This document shows, one piece after another, positions 44,196 through 57,468 of a stretch of 64,000 nucleotides of DNA (the stretch's first letter is position 1; each line of letters begins with the position of its first letter). The notes beneath the pieces are model-generated. The model ran no database searches. It saw only the letters and a list, made by a program, of their open reading frames with translations, and was not told the DNA's origin. The DNA is from Progne subis subis (Eukaryota > Chordata > Aves > Passeriformes > Hirundinidae). Location: the NCBI GenBank assembly GCA_022316685.1, contig JAKJHU010000023.1, forward strand, positions 4,854,692-4,918,691. Direction: 5' to 3'. The position numbers and the translations under genes are program-made.

Positions 44196-47100
44196 GTAAA
44201 TTACATTATTCTTTGAGTCCTATCTGGCAAAATCTTAATAAAGTAATCTTCATTCCACTCTAAGATCCCAAACATTGTTTTAGCCATTAAATTACATTGA
44301 TTTCCATGGATGAAGATAACACTGGGAAATGCAAGAGGAAAGCTCTCTATGTCTGGAAGAAAATAACTCATTTAGCAAATTAAGAAATACATACTTATAG
44401 GCCAGGATTCATCTGACCTTTACTTGGTGTCTATATCAACTCAGCACAAATCATATCAGCACAAGTTGGCTTTTGATTTTGTCAGAAAAAGTGGAAAGTA
44501 CTTTACATAATGATATATATTTGCAATTTTTACAATCTTATCAGTGTTCTATTTACAGTTCACATATGACATTTCCTCTGCCCTTACCACTAAAAGAAAT
44601 CCTACAAGCAATTATTTCCTTACTGACCTGTTTTAGTCAGCTAGAAAACACCATTTATTATTTTCTCTTCCCCACTCTGTCACTCATTCACACTCCCCTG
44701 ATTGACTGTAGAGCTTTATTTTTATTCTTTCTAGATTGAAAATAGAGCTTTATTTCTATTCTTGCTACTTGGTGTTATTATGTTATTAAAGTTTTAGGAA
44801 TAGCAAATTTTAAAAATTACCCCAAAGTAAATAGAACTACTAAATCTGCTCCATATGAGGGCTGCAAGCCCATTTACAAAACCTAAAATGCAATGAGTCA
44901 ACAGACTTGTTTGTCTGATTGCCGAGTTTGTCTGCTTAAACTGCAGATAGCATAGAGCTGGTGATGGTTGTACAGCTCGCCAAAAGATTTTCAGAAACTG
45001 GTTAGCTGCCTGTATTATATACAAGATTCAAAATATTCTGTTTTAAAAAATTATCCATGTAAATGGATTGTAAAATTAAAATGTGTTGTTTATTTTGAAT
45101 TTTGTTTTATCCAGAACCAGAAGGATGTTCCTGACTGACAATTTAAAAATATTCACTTTCATTGGGGTGTCAAAGACAATTATGAATTATGCACAGCACT
45201 GGTGTACTGTTAGTGCATAATCTACCTATGCAGGGTTGAATTTTTATGTACCCATTTATTAATCAAAAAATACTTTTATGTATTGCTAGTTACCCCTATA
45301 TTACTCCTGTTTGGAAGGGAGGGATGACATGTTGACATAACAGAAGAGAGACTAAATTAAAGAGATGTTAAAAGCACTGACATCTATGCAAGATCATAGG
45401 CACATTTGAATCTGAGAGCCATCCTTTTAAAAAAAGCTACTCAAATTCACATTAAGATGATCAAGAATATGAAGGAAAACCACTTTCATTTTTTTTTTTT
45501 TTTTGTATTAGAAACAGACTGTAACACAAAACTAATTTTGAGAGTAAAATTACTTGTGTTAATCTTCAAATCTTTAGACCCTGAAACCTTGTTCCTTCAA
45601 GTAATTATATTAAACCAACTCTGAAATGTTTTTCTCTTGCTAATTTCCAGAAAGAGAAGGCAATAAAAACAGAATAACTAACCATAAACAATTTCATTTG
45701 TTTGGTTGTATTGAAGCTTTAGATGGACTGTTTTAAATGGCCAGACATACATGGATGCCTTTTCTTTTTAACCCAACCCTGAAGGGCAGAACCAATACAG
45801 TGTTTTGACCCTAGCAGGTTCAATGTTTCCACTTTTACTTCTTCTGATTGTTTTTCTAATAATTCTTTTTCTCCTCCATTGCATTTATTATAATGTTTAT
45901 ATCACAGTTAAAGGAAGAGACAAAGTCGATTTTAATACTTCGCTAGTCCAGGATTCTCAAGCAAGGAAACAAGCAAGTGTTCTTCCCCTTTGAAAGGGTT
46001 TAGATTTGCTAAAGAAATTTGTAATGAAAAGTCTGCTCATGATGCAGTGGGAGGAACAGGCTGACAATGACAGAGTAGGAAAGATAGGAAAAAAAACAGA
46101 TACCTTCATTATCTTTACAATTACAGGTTCTTGTGTTTTAAAATAAACAATTGAGATGTAAAAGGTTGAGCAAAGAAAGATTACTTTATCACTTTAAAGT
46201 ATCATTTTTGTAATAAACTTTGAATCTGATCTGATTAGTTTTCTTCCCCTAATTAAGTATGCTTATCCAGGAAATTGGTGTCATACAGTCTAAAAAGGGG
46301 TGATAAAAGAATCTGTACTACCTAAACACATATTCCCTTCTCAGTATTATCTCTTCCTGTTCATTATCCAATTTACTCTGATTCTGTTTCTTTGACTTCT
46401 GGTTATTACTCCTTTCTTCTTCTAATTTCTTACATTCTTTCACCTTGTGCATCTCCCACTCTTCCATGGGACATAAAAAAGTGCCAAAGATCACACTAGA
46501 TCAAAACTATTTTTGTAAGAAGAACAAATCAGCAAGAAAAGGCTGAGATTTATACCTGATTTTAAGCTCAACTCTGCTCCCCTACCTCCAATTAAATAAA
46601 GAATTTTACAGTTTTGCAAGCCAGTCATAATATATGATACTTACCTTCAGGTCTCACCTGGTTTTTTCTACAAATACCTGAACTGGGTCACAACATGCTT
46701 GGAGTGAGACCTTTATGTCTTTAACAGGGCCTATAAAATAGTTTTGTCAGCTTCCTTGGCTAGTATTACCTTAAACCCCATTGCTTTAGCCAGGGATTGC
46801 TTTCAATTTTCCGATGAATTCAATCAGACAGTCAGAACAAAACTCAAAGAGCTGGAACCAAAGTTAAAAATAATCCATAATAATCCCACTGATCTAGTCA
46901 AAACTACCACGCAGTCCCCCTTGGAGTATAAACCTGCTGTGTTTTGACAAGAGGAGGTGGTATTAAGAGTAATTTAAAGTTATCAAAGACACATTTTTAA
47001 GTTTTGAAGTATTACTTTACACTTGAGAGAGGGAGGGCAGGGAAGAATGCAAATCACTGTCAGCTCAGGAGCCAAAGGTAAAATGCAAATTTTAGTCAAA

Positions 47101-50100
47101 GTTAGCTCAGTGGTAAATCCTTTGTCTCCAAAGCCAAGGTAGTTTTAGACATTTTTAGAAAGAAACACACTGTGGATGACCAACATAACAGTATAAGAAT
47201 GACATGTTTTCTGTAAGCACAGCTGTTACTAAGGCCAGTCATACGCAGATATTTGCTTATTGTGTAGCTTCAGCAAAAATCAGAAGAACATATTATTCAA
47301 ATGTATGTTTTAAGAGAAGAATTAGAGGTTGATTTTGGCTGGCTGTCCTGTTTGTTCTCAAGGGAGGAAGGTGAAGATTATGGTGAAGAAGACAAGAACT
47401 GGGACTAATGTTTGCTTTTAAGCAGAGTGAAAATAACCATTTTTCTTTTTTGCATTACTCGTGAGAAAGAGACCTGTCAGATTCAGCAGGAACAGCCACA
47501 ACCTGTCTACTTAAACAAAGAGTCTGTTTTGCTGACCCATTCCCTGGTCCTCTGTGAATCCATGCAGACTTCTTTGGAAAGTTTCACTTCATCTGTCTGT
47601 GAAGGAGGAGGGAACCTTCTGACATCTGCCAGCATCAGGAGCAAAGACAGATGACAATGTTTCGCAAATCCAGGAAAGGCAGTGGGATTATTACAGGCAA
47701 GGTAACTGTAGCAGTTTCCCAACACTTGAAAATACCTTCTATTCTGTATTCACAGCCATGCCTGTCTTTTCTTGTCTATGCAACTGGATGAGTAAAGAAA
47801 GGTGTATCTTCAAATTAAGGTCAGTGTCTGGCCCAACCACCTTTCCTGGTATATGTGTAATATTTAACAGAAAGCTGGGATATATGTTATTTAATCCATA
47901 CAGTCCATTTGAGAGTTTAAAGTAGTTTATTGAACTGGAAAAGAGCTTAAGTTTTGTTGCCTCTGAATATCGTTTTTGTAATGTGTAATTTCCAAGTCAA
48001 ACTCATAAACAGAATTATATTTCATCTTCCCTTATTTCTTTCCCTCTTACTGAGGATTTGGTCAATTAACACTTCCCAGTATTAAACCTTTAAGGAGTCA
48101 AGGAAGTGTGAAATTGCCTTATAGTAGTGACAAGGATGAAGAAGTCTTCCAAAGTCATTACCATGGCTCTAAATCTGGAGTCAAATTTAAATATAACAAA
48201 TACAACAAGCTGAAATAGAAAGTATCTTAGTTATTTGCTCAAAATTATTTAAAATCCATGCATATAAAATTATTTATGTTAGAATAGCAATCTGAAATTT
48301 GAATTGTCTCATAGTTCTAAGAAACAGTTAATATAATTGAGTTTTTTTCCCAACAGCATTTTATTCAGTCTTACTTTTTCTGCTTCACTGTCTTTGGGAA
48401 GGGGTAGGAGAGAAGTCAGGTAAGTGTATCTGGGATAACTGGAATAATTTAATGGTTTTTTATGCCCTCCTACTGTTGCTGCGTAGAAAGACTGGATTAC
48501 TAAAATGCATGCTGTAGGTACATATTGATATATTCTAATACGAAGTCTTCTTCAGGAGGCAGCAAATTCAGCGCAGTGTGGTTTGATACATAACTTTCCC
48601 CTAGGGACAAGGAAAATGCTGTGCTTTAGCCACAGTACAGGTACTTCCAAGCCACAGCTCTGCTTTTCCCATTCTGGAAAAACGAACATATGAAAAGAAC
48701 CTCCACTTTTGAGTTGACAGAATAACAGAATAATAGAATTAATCATAGAATCAAAGCAAAGTGGTTCAAAGCCACAGGGCAGTCTCAGCCACTGAATGGA
48801 GGCAGTGACACCTTTCAAAGAGTAAACATTCACTGAAACAGAGTGAAAACAATAAGAAATCTTCTTCTCTAGCCTGCCAATAACAATGCTGTTGAAGGAG
48901 ATAGATGACCTGTAGACTATCTCCTCATCTCAGTAGGACATAAACATTCAATACTTCTAAAAATAAAAAAGACATTTCATCCTCTTTTTCTGAAGGCATA
49001 TTACTTCATTTTCCTCAAATTTTCATCAAGAAAAGTACACTGTTTTCTGATATTTTGACATTAAACTGTAGGGTTCGAGTGGATGAGATGCAAAATTAAT
49101 GCAATTTATTTATTTTTCTATCTAATTTTTTATTTATCTTCAGGGATGAAATAGGAGTGATGGATAGTAATAAAGAATGTGAAAACCAGACAAAATTTGA
49201 GATATCACTTCATTAAAATTGCAGCCACTAATGGAACTTTGACAGGGAAAACACAGGAAAAACTTAAACTAGATGATAGTCAACAGAAAACTTTATGTGA
49301 GATTCTTGGTGTAACCTCCTTAATCATCTGGCCAAGGAAATATTTGAGACTAAAGGCAATAAACAGGAGAAAGAGTAAAAAAATAACCCAATACCTGAAC
49401 CTCATCTACCAGCTTTGGTTGGAAACTAAGCTATCCATATTTGCAAGATATTTTCTCAAGAACCTGGATGTGGGTACTTTTCCCCGATATATGAGATATC
49501 ATCAGAAAACCTATTTAAATATGGTAAAACCGACATCCAAAACACCTATAATTTTTAAGGCTTTGGGCCTATGTTCCTCTGAGTGCTGTGAATTTGCAAT
49601 GTAGATACTAAATGTGGGATTTATCTCACCTGGCCTGAGAGAGTCAAGGGGAGGAAGATTACAACAGCAATAGTCACCTTTGGCTCTGACTTTTTGAAGA
49701 GAGCAGCAGGGATGTGTTCCAGGTATCAGTTTGTGGGATCTTTGCTAAAGGTCTTTATTTACTCACTTGAATCCCACTAGAAAAGACAGAGTATGTTTTC
49801 AGAAAGCTTTTTCAGGCTTTGCAATATGAATTGAACCCAAATCCTTGTTCATCTTTTGAGCTGCACAGTATTTTTCTATAGAAACTCCAAAGTTTTGCCT
49901 ATTTATTTTATTTCTGCTGTGGTTTCTTTTTTATTGTGAAGATTGGCCAATTTAGAGTAAATTGTCTCACTAAAGTAATCAGGGAAAATGGATGTCAGAG
50001 ATCAATTCATCCAATTGCATTAAATTAGAGACAAGATTTTCTTTACTCATTTAATTATACCAAATAACATCTGCAAGACATACCTACCCTTCAAAATGAA

Positions 50101-50352
50101 GAGGCATGTATGGAGTACTGGGATTTGTTCCAGGACTAGCATCAAACCTTGAGGAATTTCAATCAAAGTGAGAAAAGTTTCAGTATTGCTGTAAAATAGG
50201 ATTGTGCAGATCTTCTGTGATTTCCTCCCGATCGGATACGGGAAACAGCTCTTTTTCTCTCCAAATGGATTCTAAAAGTGATTTTTAAAGCCAAAACAAT
50301 TAAAAACACAGCATGTTGTCTACTGAGGCTGTTTTATGTAAAACAAAACAAA

Positions 50353-50383
<31 letters not shown>

Positions 50384-50995
50384 GAGAGAGAGATTAAGAG
50401 ATATTGTAAAAATGGAAAACTTTTAAAAATTCACAAAGATCCATTTCCCTTTCTCAAGCTCTCCACAAGGTAAGGAGCCTCACTTTCCTCCTCCTCAACC
50501 CAAAAAACAAATATATATATCCTGCAAAAATATTTGGTATTCAAAATTCCTGCTTTGAGCCTTAAGCAGTTCCTCTAAGCCTACTTCCCTGGAGTCAAAA
50601 ATATGTTTTTAATGGTGATTTTACGATGTTATTGGAGCAGGCTTAATGAAATAAGAAAACTTATTAGATGGAGTTTGGGGAGGAATTTTATTATTATATT
50701 GTATTACAGTTCTGAGTTCTGAGAACATGCTAGAAGCATTAAATATTACCAGTATATGATGCATTCAGTTATAAACACATCGTAAAGGAACTTTAATAAA
50801 AAGCAGTCATTTTTCTGTCCCTATAGCTGAAGTTTTTCAACAGTTGACCAATCATTAGAATATATATATGTATATATTCTAGCCTATAATATCTATATTT
50901 ATATATGTGTACTCGTTCTAAAGCAGCAGTTCCAGGCAGTACCTAGGGGCACCTAGGTACAACATGTAGCCTTTCTACCTAGTATACTTTGCTGT
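44196..50995. other. AT-rich stretch with weak small open frames only
   Basis: No recognised gene. Notable frames are a 56-codon ATG frame with a strong hydrophobic segment (45823-45993, plus), a 67-codon frame (46744-46947, plus) and a 141-codon frame (49179-49604, plus). None is recognised. Simple repeats: T-run at 45489-45504, A-run with (GA)n at 50353-50393, and an AT-rich near-palindrome at 50858-50881. Confidence 0.5.
50353..50393. repeat. Poly-A followed by (GA)n
   Basis: About 20 A, then about ten GA units to 50393. Confidence 0.92.
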
Positions 50996-50999
50996 TAAT

Positions 51000-51055
51000 T
51001 ATAGAATATACTGAGTTGGAAGAGATCCATCAGGATCATCAAGTCCAAAGCAACA
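51000..51055 (-). mobile_element. CR1 LINE tail fragment
   Basis: Short reverse-oriented piece, ATAGAATATACTGAGTTGG to ATCATCAAGTCCAA, typical of CR1 3' ends. Confidence 0.75.
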
Positions 51056-51726
51056 GAAATGTGAAAGATCTATAGACTCTGTATAAATATTGGTGTGGTT
51101 TATTATAAAGAAAAGTGAGTAAAAAATTAAAACCCATAGCCAACATTGCAATGCTTTTAAAATGTTTTTGGTGAGATGCTAAAGATGCAGCATTGTATAT
51201 CCAATTAAAAGGAGACTTTATGTTCCCCTAGGAACCCAACTTTGTTCAATAGGTTTCATTTTATATGGAAATGCACTGTGCTAACAACAGTTTATTGCCT
51301 TTTCCTAATGGAAGTCAATCAATGACCTAATGGACCTATGCTTGCTTTTCAAAAGAACAGTGGATGTCATGAAGATCCCTTCTAGGAAAACCAAAACCCC
51401 AGCTTCCATCCTCTTGTGTCAGTGACCTCTCTTCTACAACGCTTGCATCTGCAGATACAATCCCAAATGTAACTTGAAATGGGTTGAAAATGAAAAGAAG
51501 TAGTACCAAGCTAAAACCAATTATAAATCAAGTTGTAGAAAGCTTCTGAGAGTACCATTAGATGGAAGATTTTATTGTCTGCTGCAATACTGCGGGAGAA
51601 CATCCTACATGCTACACTTTTTGATATGCTAGATTTCACTGATCTGAGTGATTTAGTAAACTGCCCAAAACAGTAAGGCAGAGATGCTGTTTGCCACTGT
51701 AGGGAAAAAAATCTTGTGGCCAAAGC
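51056..51726. other. Spacer between CR1 copies, nothing recognised
   Basis: AT-rich, no supported gene. The last part could be diverged CR1, but I cannot show it. Confidence 0.5.
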
Positions 51727-52463
51727 TCACCTGAAGTTGAAGTTGGCCAGAATTGTGGGGGACAATAAAATGAGATTTTCAAACATATTAATGGCAAAAG
51801 ACAGTATAGAAATAACATCAACCTGTTACAGGATGAGGATGGTAACCTCAAAAACAGGGACATGGACAAGGCAAGAAGGCCAAACATGTCCTGGGGGCAT
51901 CAGGCCAAGCATCGCCAGCCAGGCAAGTGAGGGGATTGTCCTGCTCTGCTCTGCAGTGGGGCAGCCTCACTTTGAATATTGTGGACATTGATAGCAGAGA
52001 AATTGAGGCATTAGAGATTGTCCAAAGAAGGATAATGAGGATGGAGAAGGGCCTTGAGGTGAAGCCAGTGTGAGGAGGGGCTGAGGGCACTTGGTCTGTT
52101 CAGCCTAGAGGAGACAGAGGGCAGAGCTCACTGCAGTTACAGGTTCCTCCTGAGGGGAAGAGCAGGGGCACTGATGTCTTCTCTATATGACCAGTGTCAG
52201 GACCCAAGAGATTCACCTGAAGCTGTGTTATGGTATTTTAAATTGAATGTTGGAACAATCTCTTCACCCAGAGGGTGGTTGGGCACTGGAACAGGCTCCC
52301 CAGGGAAGTGATCAGAGCACCAAAACTGTCTGATTTCAAGAAGCATTCCAACAATATTCTTGGACACCTAGTGAGACTCATGGATGATACTGTTCACAGC
52401 CAGGAATTGGATTCAATGATCCTGATGGGTCACTTCCAACTCACATTCTGTGATTTCATGTGA
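51727..52463 (+). mobile_element. CR1 LINE with internal deletion
   Basis: The first 150 bp (51727 to about 51876) match the CR1 ORF2 segment upstream of the reverse transcriptase (GGGGGACAATAAAATGAG, ACAGGGACATGGACAAGGC). The sequence then jumps straight to the 3' part of the reverse transcriptase (GCCAGCCAGGCAAGTGAGGG at about 51914) and runs to the tail near 52463. Roughly the central reverse transcriptase is missing. Confidence 0.92.
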
Positions 52464-55400
52464 CTGATTACAGCAGTCCAACTGGGTAACAAAGTGCTTG
52501 TTATTGCAGTCATTTCACAAAATGCCTACAAATTTGAGTCATTCCACAAAGCATCTTCCTGAAAATGTCATTTTTCAGTGACAGAAAATTTTAATCATTT
52601 AGTGAAACTGACTGGTTTCACAACGTAAGAGCAATGCCAACAAAATGTGAGACCACATTTAAGTAAAAGCATATTAGTAACAATTTCAAACAGGTAAAAA
52701 TACTATCCTCTGTATGTGAATATTTATTTGGGTTTAGATATATATACTTGGGTGTATATAGAAATAACATCCACCTTTAAGCTGTGAGAAAAATTAAGGA
52801 GGCATTTATACAGAGCACGTTAATGTCATACACTATGAAAGATTTAAACTTTTAGCCCATAACTGGACAGTTGGATTTTAGGGGAGGAAAGTGATAATTT
52901 TTAACCTCCACTCCATATTTAAATGTGAATTAAACAAGATAGGGCCAAGTGTCTTGCTGTTTCTAGCATGATGGGATAACACCCTCATCTTCCATGCCCT
53001 TGCACTATTTGTGTACTACCTTCCTAAGCATCAAATCATAAGGAGGAAAATCCTAACTCCATAAAATAATTCTTGGACACCTTTGCTAGAAATGTCCTAT
53101 TTCACTTTTCAAAATTGCCATAGGATATTCCAATCTCAGATTCCAACAAATAAAGCTTCTACATAAAAACAGAACATCCAGTACATATAAAAACACAATG
53201 TTGAAACTGCACATCAAATATTAAGTTTTCCAACTGTGAGACAGGGAAAACACTCACTATAAAAAAGTTTTCATTATTTGAACAAGTGGTATTAATCCTT
53301 CTGGAAGTATGACACCTTAAAATCCTATGCCAGTAAAGCACTTAAGTATGATCTTTTCTTTAAGACCAAAAGTAGATCACTGAAGTATATATCTGCCTGC
53401 CTACAAACAATTAAATTAAGATAATGGTCTCAGTGCTAATTCAGAAATGTTTAGTTTAATATTCCCTATATAATAATGAACTGGATCACTTGAGCACATA
53501 AATGTAAAAAGGAGCAAAATGCAATGGCACATGGCAACCACTGCAGTATTGTTGCAGAGTCAACAAATTGAATGCAATAGCTCTTGAAGTCAAAATTAAA
53601 TGGATCCTCCAGCTGTTTTATAAAGTCATTCCCTCACTATGCTGTCAGAACAACGTGCAGTGAAAATAAGACCATACACCTCATATCCCTCATCCAGCCT
53701 TGATCAAATCATGTGAGCAGTGTTATCAGGGCTGATGTAGAAGGAGTTCACAGTCCAATTTTGGAATTGTACTCTAAATTTAATTTTATCATTTTAAAGT
53801 CTCTGTAGGCACATGGGAGTTTTAAATGTTCATAAACTCACAGAAGATGTGCTGTACACGGTTTAACTGTTTTATTCAGAATTACATTAAAACTGCCTTA
53901 TTTCCTTACTGTTCCTATCTTGCCTACTCTGCAAAGAAAGAGCTGGTATTTCTGAACCAGTGCTATTCTGAGGCCTTGCAATTGCCATCACATTGTGACA
54001 CGTGCTTGAAAGATAAAAGGTCAGATTATGAGAAAAGTGATTTTTCTAAGCAAAGAAAGTGTGACAGATACCTGCTGTGAGGATTTTCACTGAAGCATTT
54101 CATGATGACATGTAGAAAACCCTTGAAAAAACTACAAATGTTGGAAGTACCTAAAGGAAATGTATTCTGAGTAAGAGACTAACAAAAATGAGGAATCCAA
54201 GAGATATATGAGTTTTTCGGAAGCACTAAAAGAACCATTCTTGCTTAGAGATTTATTCATAACCTTTCAGTAAAAGAGGAATGTGCCTAGAATGTTTTTG
54301 GTTACATGAAACTGAAAGTTGATATCAATACAAGGAATGATCAGAATTTGATGCTGACAAAAAAATTTTTTGGCTTACAAAGACGTGAGTGTATAAAGAT
54401 GAGCAACACACTTATCTTGGAAACTACAAGTTTTTCTGCCTCTAGAGCAGTGAGGTCCTGCAGCACAGAGCTGGAGTTTCCTGGAGGGAAGTTGTGTACC
54501 CATGTGGGAGAGCTTCTAAGTGTCCCACATATGGTCACATAAGCATCTCTTTCCACACACGTGCAACAATTTTGTGTGGCCAAAACCAGAAAATGTAAAC
54601 AGTTGTATGTGCAAGTAAGGTCTGGTAAGGTCTTCAAAATGACTGCACAGCGAGGTGGCTCTGATGAGTATGATTGCGCTTTGTAACAGATCTAACTCAG
54701 CACTGCATTTTTTTATGCTCCCTTACGCATTTGATTTATTTTTTTTTTCAGATCATAAATTTGACATTCTTGTGCTGTATTTTATTTATGTATACATAAA
54801 CACATTTTAAACAGTATAATATACTTAGATATAGTTTATGTTGTTAGCCAGCATTATAATACTCCAGATATTTCATTATCCTGATTACACCATCAGGTAA
54901 GATTAAAAAAAACTTCTCCATTTCCAGCTTGCATTATAGGATCAAACACAATTAAATCAGAGACAGAAAGGCATTAAAACTATTAGCTCATGTGGGGTTC
55001 ATTTCACAAAGCTCAGTTCAGATGTTTGTGTTTTGTTCAATAAGTTTAATCAGTACAGTACAACTACTAAGAAATTAATTGATTTTTAAGTCCTGTAAGG
55101 AGTTCAGATCTCATGCATAGCCATTATTCTTAATTATAAAAGGTTACAGTTGAATTCTTTCAATATATGTAACTATAACACAAAGTAAGCCTAAAAAGTA
55201 GGTCAACTCTTCATCACAAGTACAAAGCAATATTTTTCGTATTTCAGTATGGCATGCAAACTAGAATAATTTGTGGTGCAAAAGTTATTCATGTAAACAC
55301 AACTTTTCCAACCAATGTGACTGTCCTATCTCCAAACATTTTCCATACAACCACAGTATGCATTCTTAACAGTTATTTTATAATAGTTATTTATAAGGTC

Positions 55401-57060
55401 TTTCATCAGCAGATAAGACAAGAGCATCTATGCCTGTACTGTTTTCCTCACAGATTCATCTTGTAGAATTCTGATTTAAGAGTTCTAAATTAGTAAATAT
55501 ATCCTTACATTAAATCTGACTTTCATTTAGCTGAGCTGATTTTCTCAAAAACACTCTAGGTGGAATTACATATTCCATTACAGACTTGGTAATTGGTTTC
55601 ATAGGTTTTGGGTTGTTTGAAAATGTTTTTCAGGACTCCATAGTTGATCTTGGTGGCAAAAACATTAATTTAAAATTGTGTTTAAAAGAGTAAAGGGTCC
55701 AAAAATATATGCCTACAAAATATAAATCAAATTAGAAGAGTAGTTTTTCATGTAAGATTTCCTAAAAAAGTTTCACTTTTTCCATATCTTAAAAATACTT
55801 CTTCAATTTGAGTTTACGTACATACCCTGAAAAGCCCAGACACATTAAATTCCCCCCTTTCATCAGCTAGGATCTCATTCTTCCATTTTCTGCAGGAGAT
55901 GGAGATCAGAGTTAATGCTGCTTTTATAGTTTTTATCCACCAGAGACAGCTCAGGGATTGCTTGGCGCTTTTACCATGAAAATCTGTTGAGCAGGGTCCT
56001 ACACTAGTTCCTCATAACCTGGGAAACTCCCTTGCATAGAGCAAAATATTGAGGATCTTGCTGTATTTTACTTGTCACAAAGAGATTTACCTGCTGTAAT
56101 CTTATTTTCCTGATACTTTTCCTCTTTTTTTACATTTAATTTTAACTATATATTGCTATTATTAAACCCTATAGTTTATCAGTTCTATAACAGCAAATTT
56201 CTGCAATCCTCGCTGCATTTCCTCTTTTATGCAATGCATTCAGGGAGATTTGCCAAAGGTCAGACAGAAGAGCAACACAAATTAATTGAACTCAAGAGTT
56301 TAGACTCTCTCTTGACCTAAATCTCTTCATTTTCAATTCACTGCAGATGCAGTCTTCTTACCAAAACTCATACGGAAATTGGTAAATGCCAGCAAGCAAT
56401 AACATTCAACTAATTTTTAACTACAATGGAAAAGTAATCAAAGGAAATAAAGCTCAGAAAGAAAATGAAGTTGTATACAGTGAGGGGAAGAATAGGGCTC
56501 CATCAGCAAAGCAGTCAGGACAGCATTGTGTGGCACTTAAGCCACAATATCATTGTGACGTATTGCACATCTTTGTCACTCAGAAGGATGACATTTCCTT
56601 GATTTTAACTTTTGGGTTTCTTTTGAAAACTAACCATTTAGCTGACTTACAATTAAAAAAAAAAAAATTAAAAAAAAAAAGGATAATAATTTGGTTTTTC
56701 CATGTTCATCACGAAGACACCTATTAGAGTAACAGAGCTGTTGAACTGAGACTGTACAGAATGAACCATGAGGGGTGAAAAGCAGAAAAAGTAAAGAAGC
56801 AGAATGAGAAAATAAGAGCAAATGAAAAGGTGAGGACATCTGTGATGTGCAATGTGGTAAAATCAACAATATCAGCTTCAGCCCCATTAATACAAATAGT
56901 AGAATTATACAGGACACAAGAGCTGAAACTGGGTAGATACCCTGAGTGTATATGCAGGTTGCTCATTGTGCTATGATGAAGAGCATGTCACTAAGCCAGA
57001 AACCAGGAACAGGAGAAAGTTCCTTCATGCTTCATGTAATGGAGTGCACTATGTCTTCAG
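52464..57060. other. AT-rich stretch, no gene recognised
   Basis: Only short or low-complexity frames (longest 113 codons at 56386-56727, lysine-rich at the end because of poly-A). Poly-A near 56656-56682. Nothing further is supported. Confidence 0.5.
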
Positions 57061-57063
57061 TGA

Positions 57064-57468
57064 ATCACAGAACCACAGAATGGGTCAGCTTGGGAGTGAC
57101 CACAGTGGGGCCATCTAGTCCAACCTCCCTGCTCAAGCACAGCCATCCCAGAGCACATGGCACAAGATTGTGTCCAGATGGTTTTTCACATTTCCAGTGA
57201 TCACAGCCTCTCTGGGCAATCTCACCAGTCACCTGCACAGTAAAGAAGTTCTTCCTCACATTCAGGTGGAGCTTCCTGTGCATCAGTTTCTGCCCATTGC
57301 CTCTCTCCCTCTTGCTTGGCGCCACCAAGAGCAGCCTGCAAAAACCCCCATCCTCTTAATACCCTCCCTTCAAATACTTACAGACAGTGATGAGTTTCCC
57401 TCTCAGTTGTTTCTTCTCAGTGCTGAACAGGCCCAGCTTCTTCAGCCTTTCCTCACAAGAGAAATTGT
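57064..57468 (-). mobile_element. CR1 LINE 3' part
   Basis: Starts with the reversed tail AATCACAGAACCACAGAATG, then CCATCTAGTCCAACCTCCCT, AGAAGTTCTTCCTCACATTC and GCCCAGCTTCTTCAGCC near 57430. Confidence 0.94.

Noticed and set aside
46744..46947. 67-codon frame that looks somewhat protein-like
   Set aside because: No known protein comes to mind and no splice or start evidence was found; not strong enough to list as a gene.
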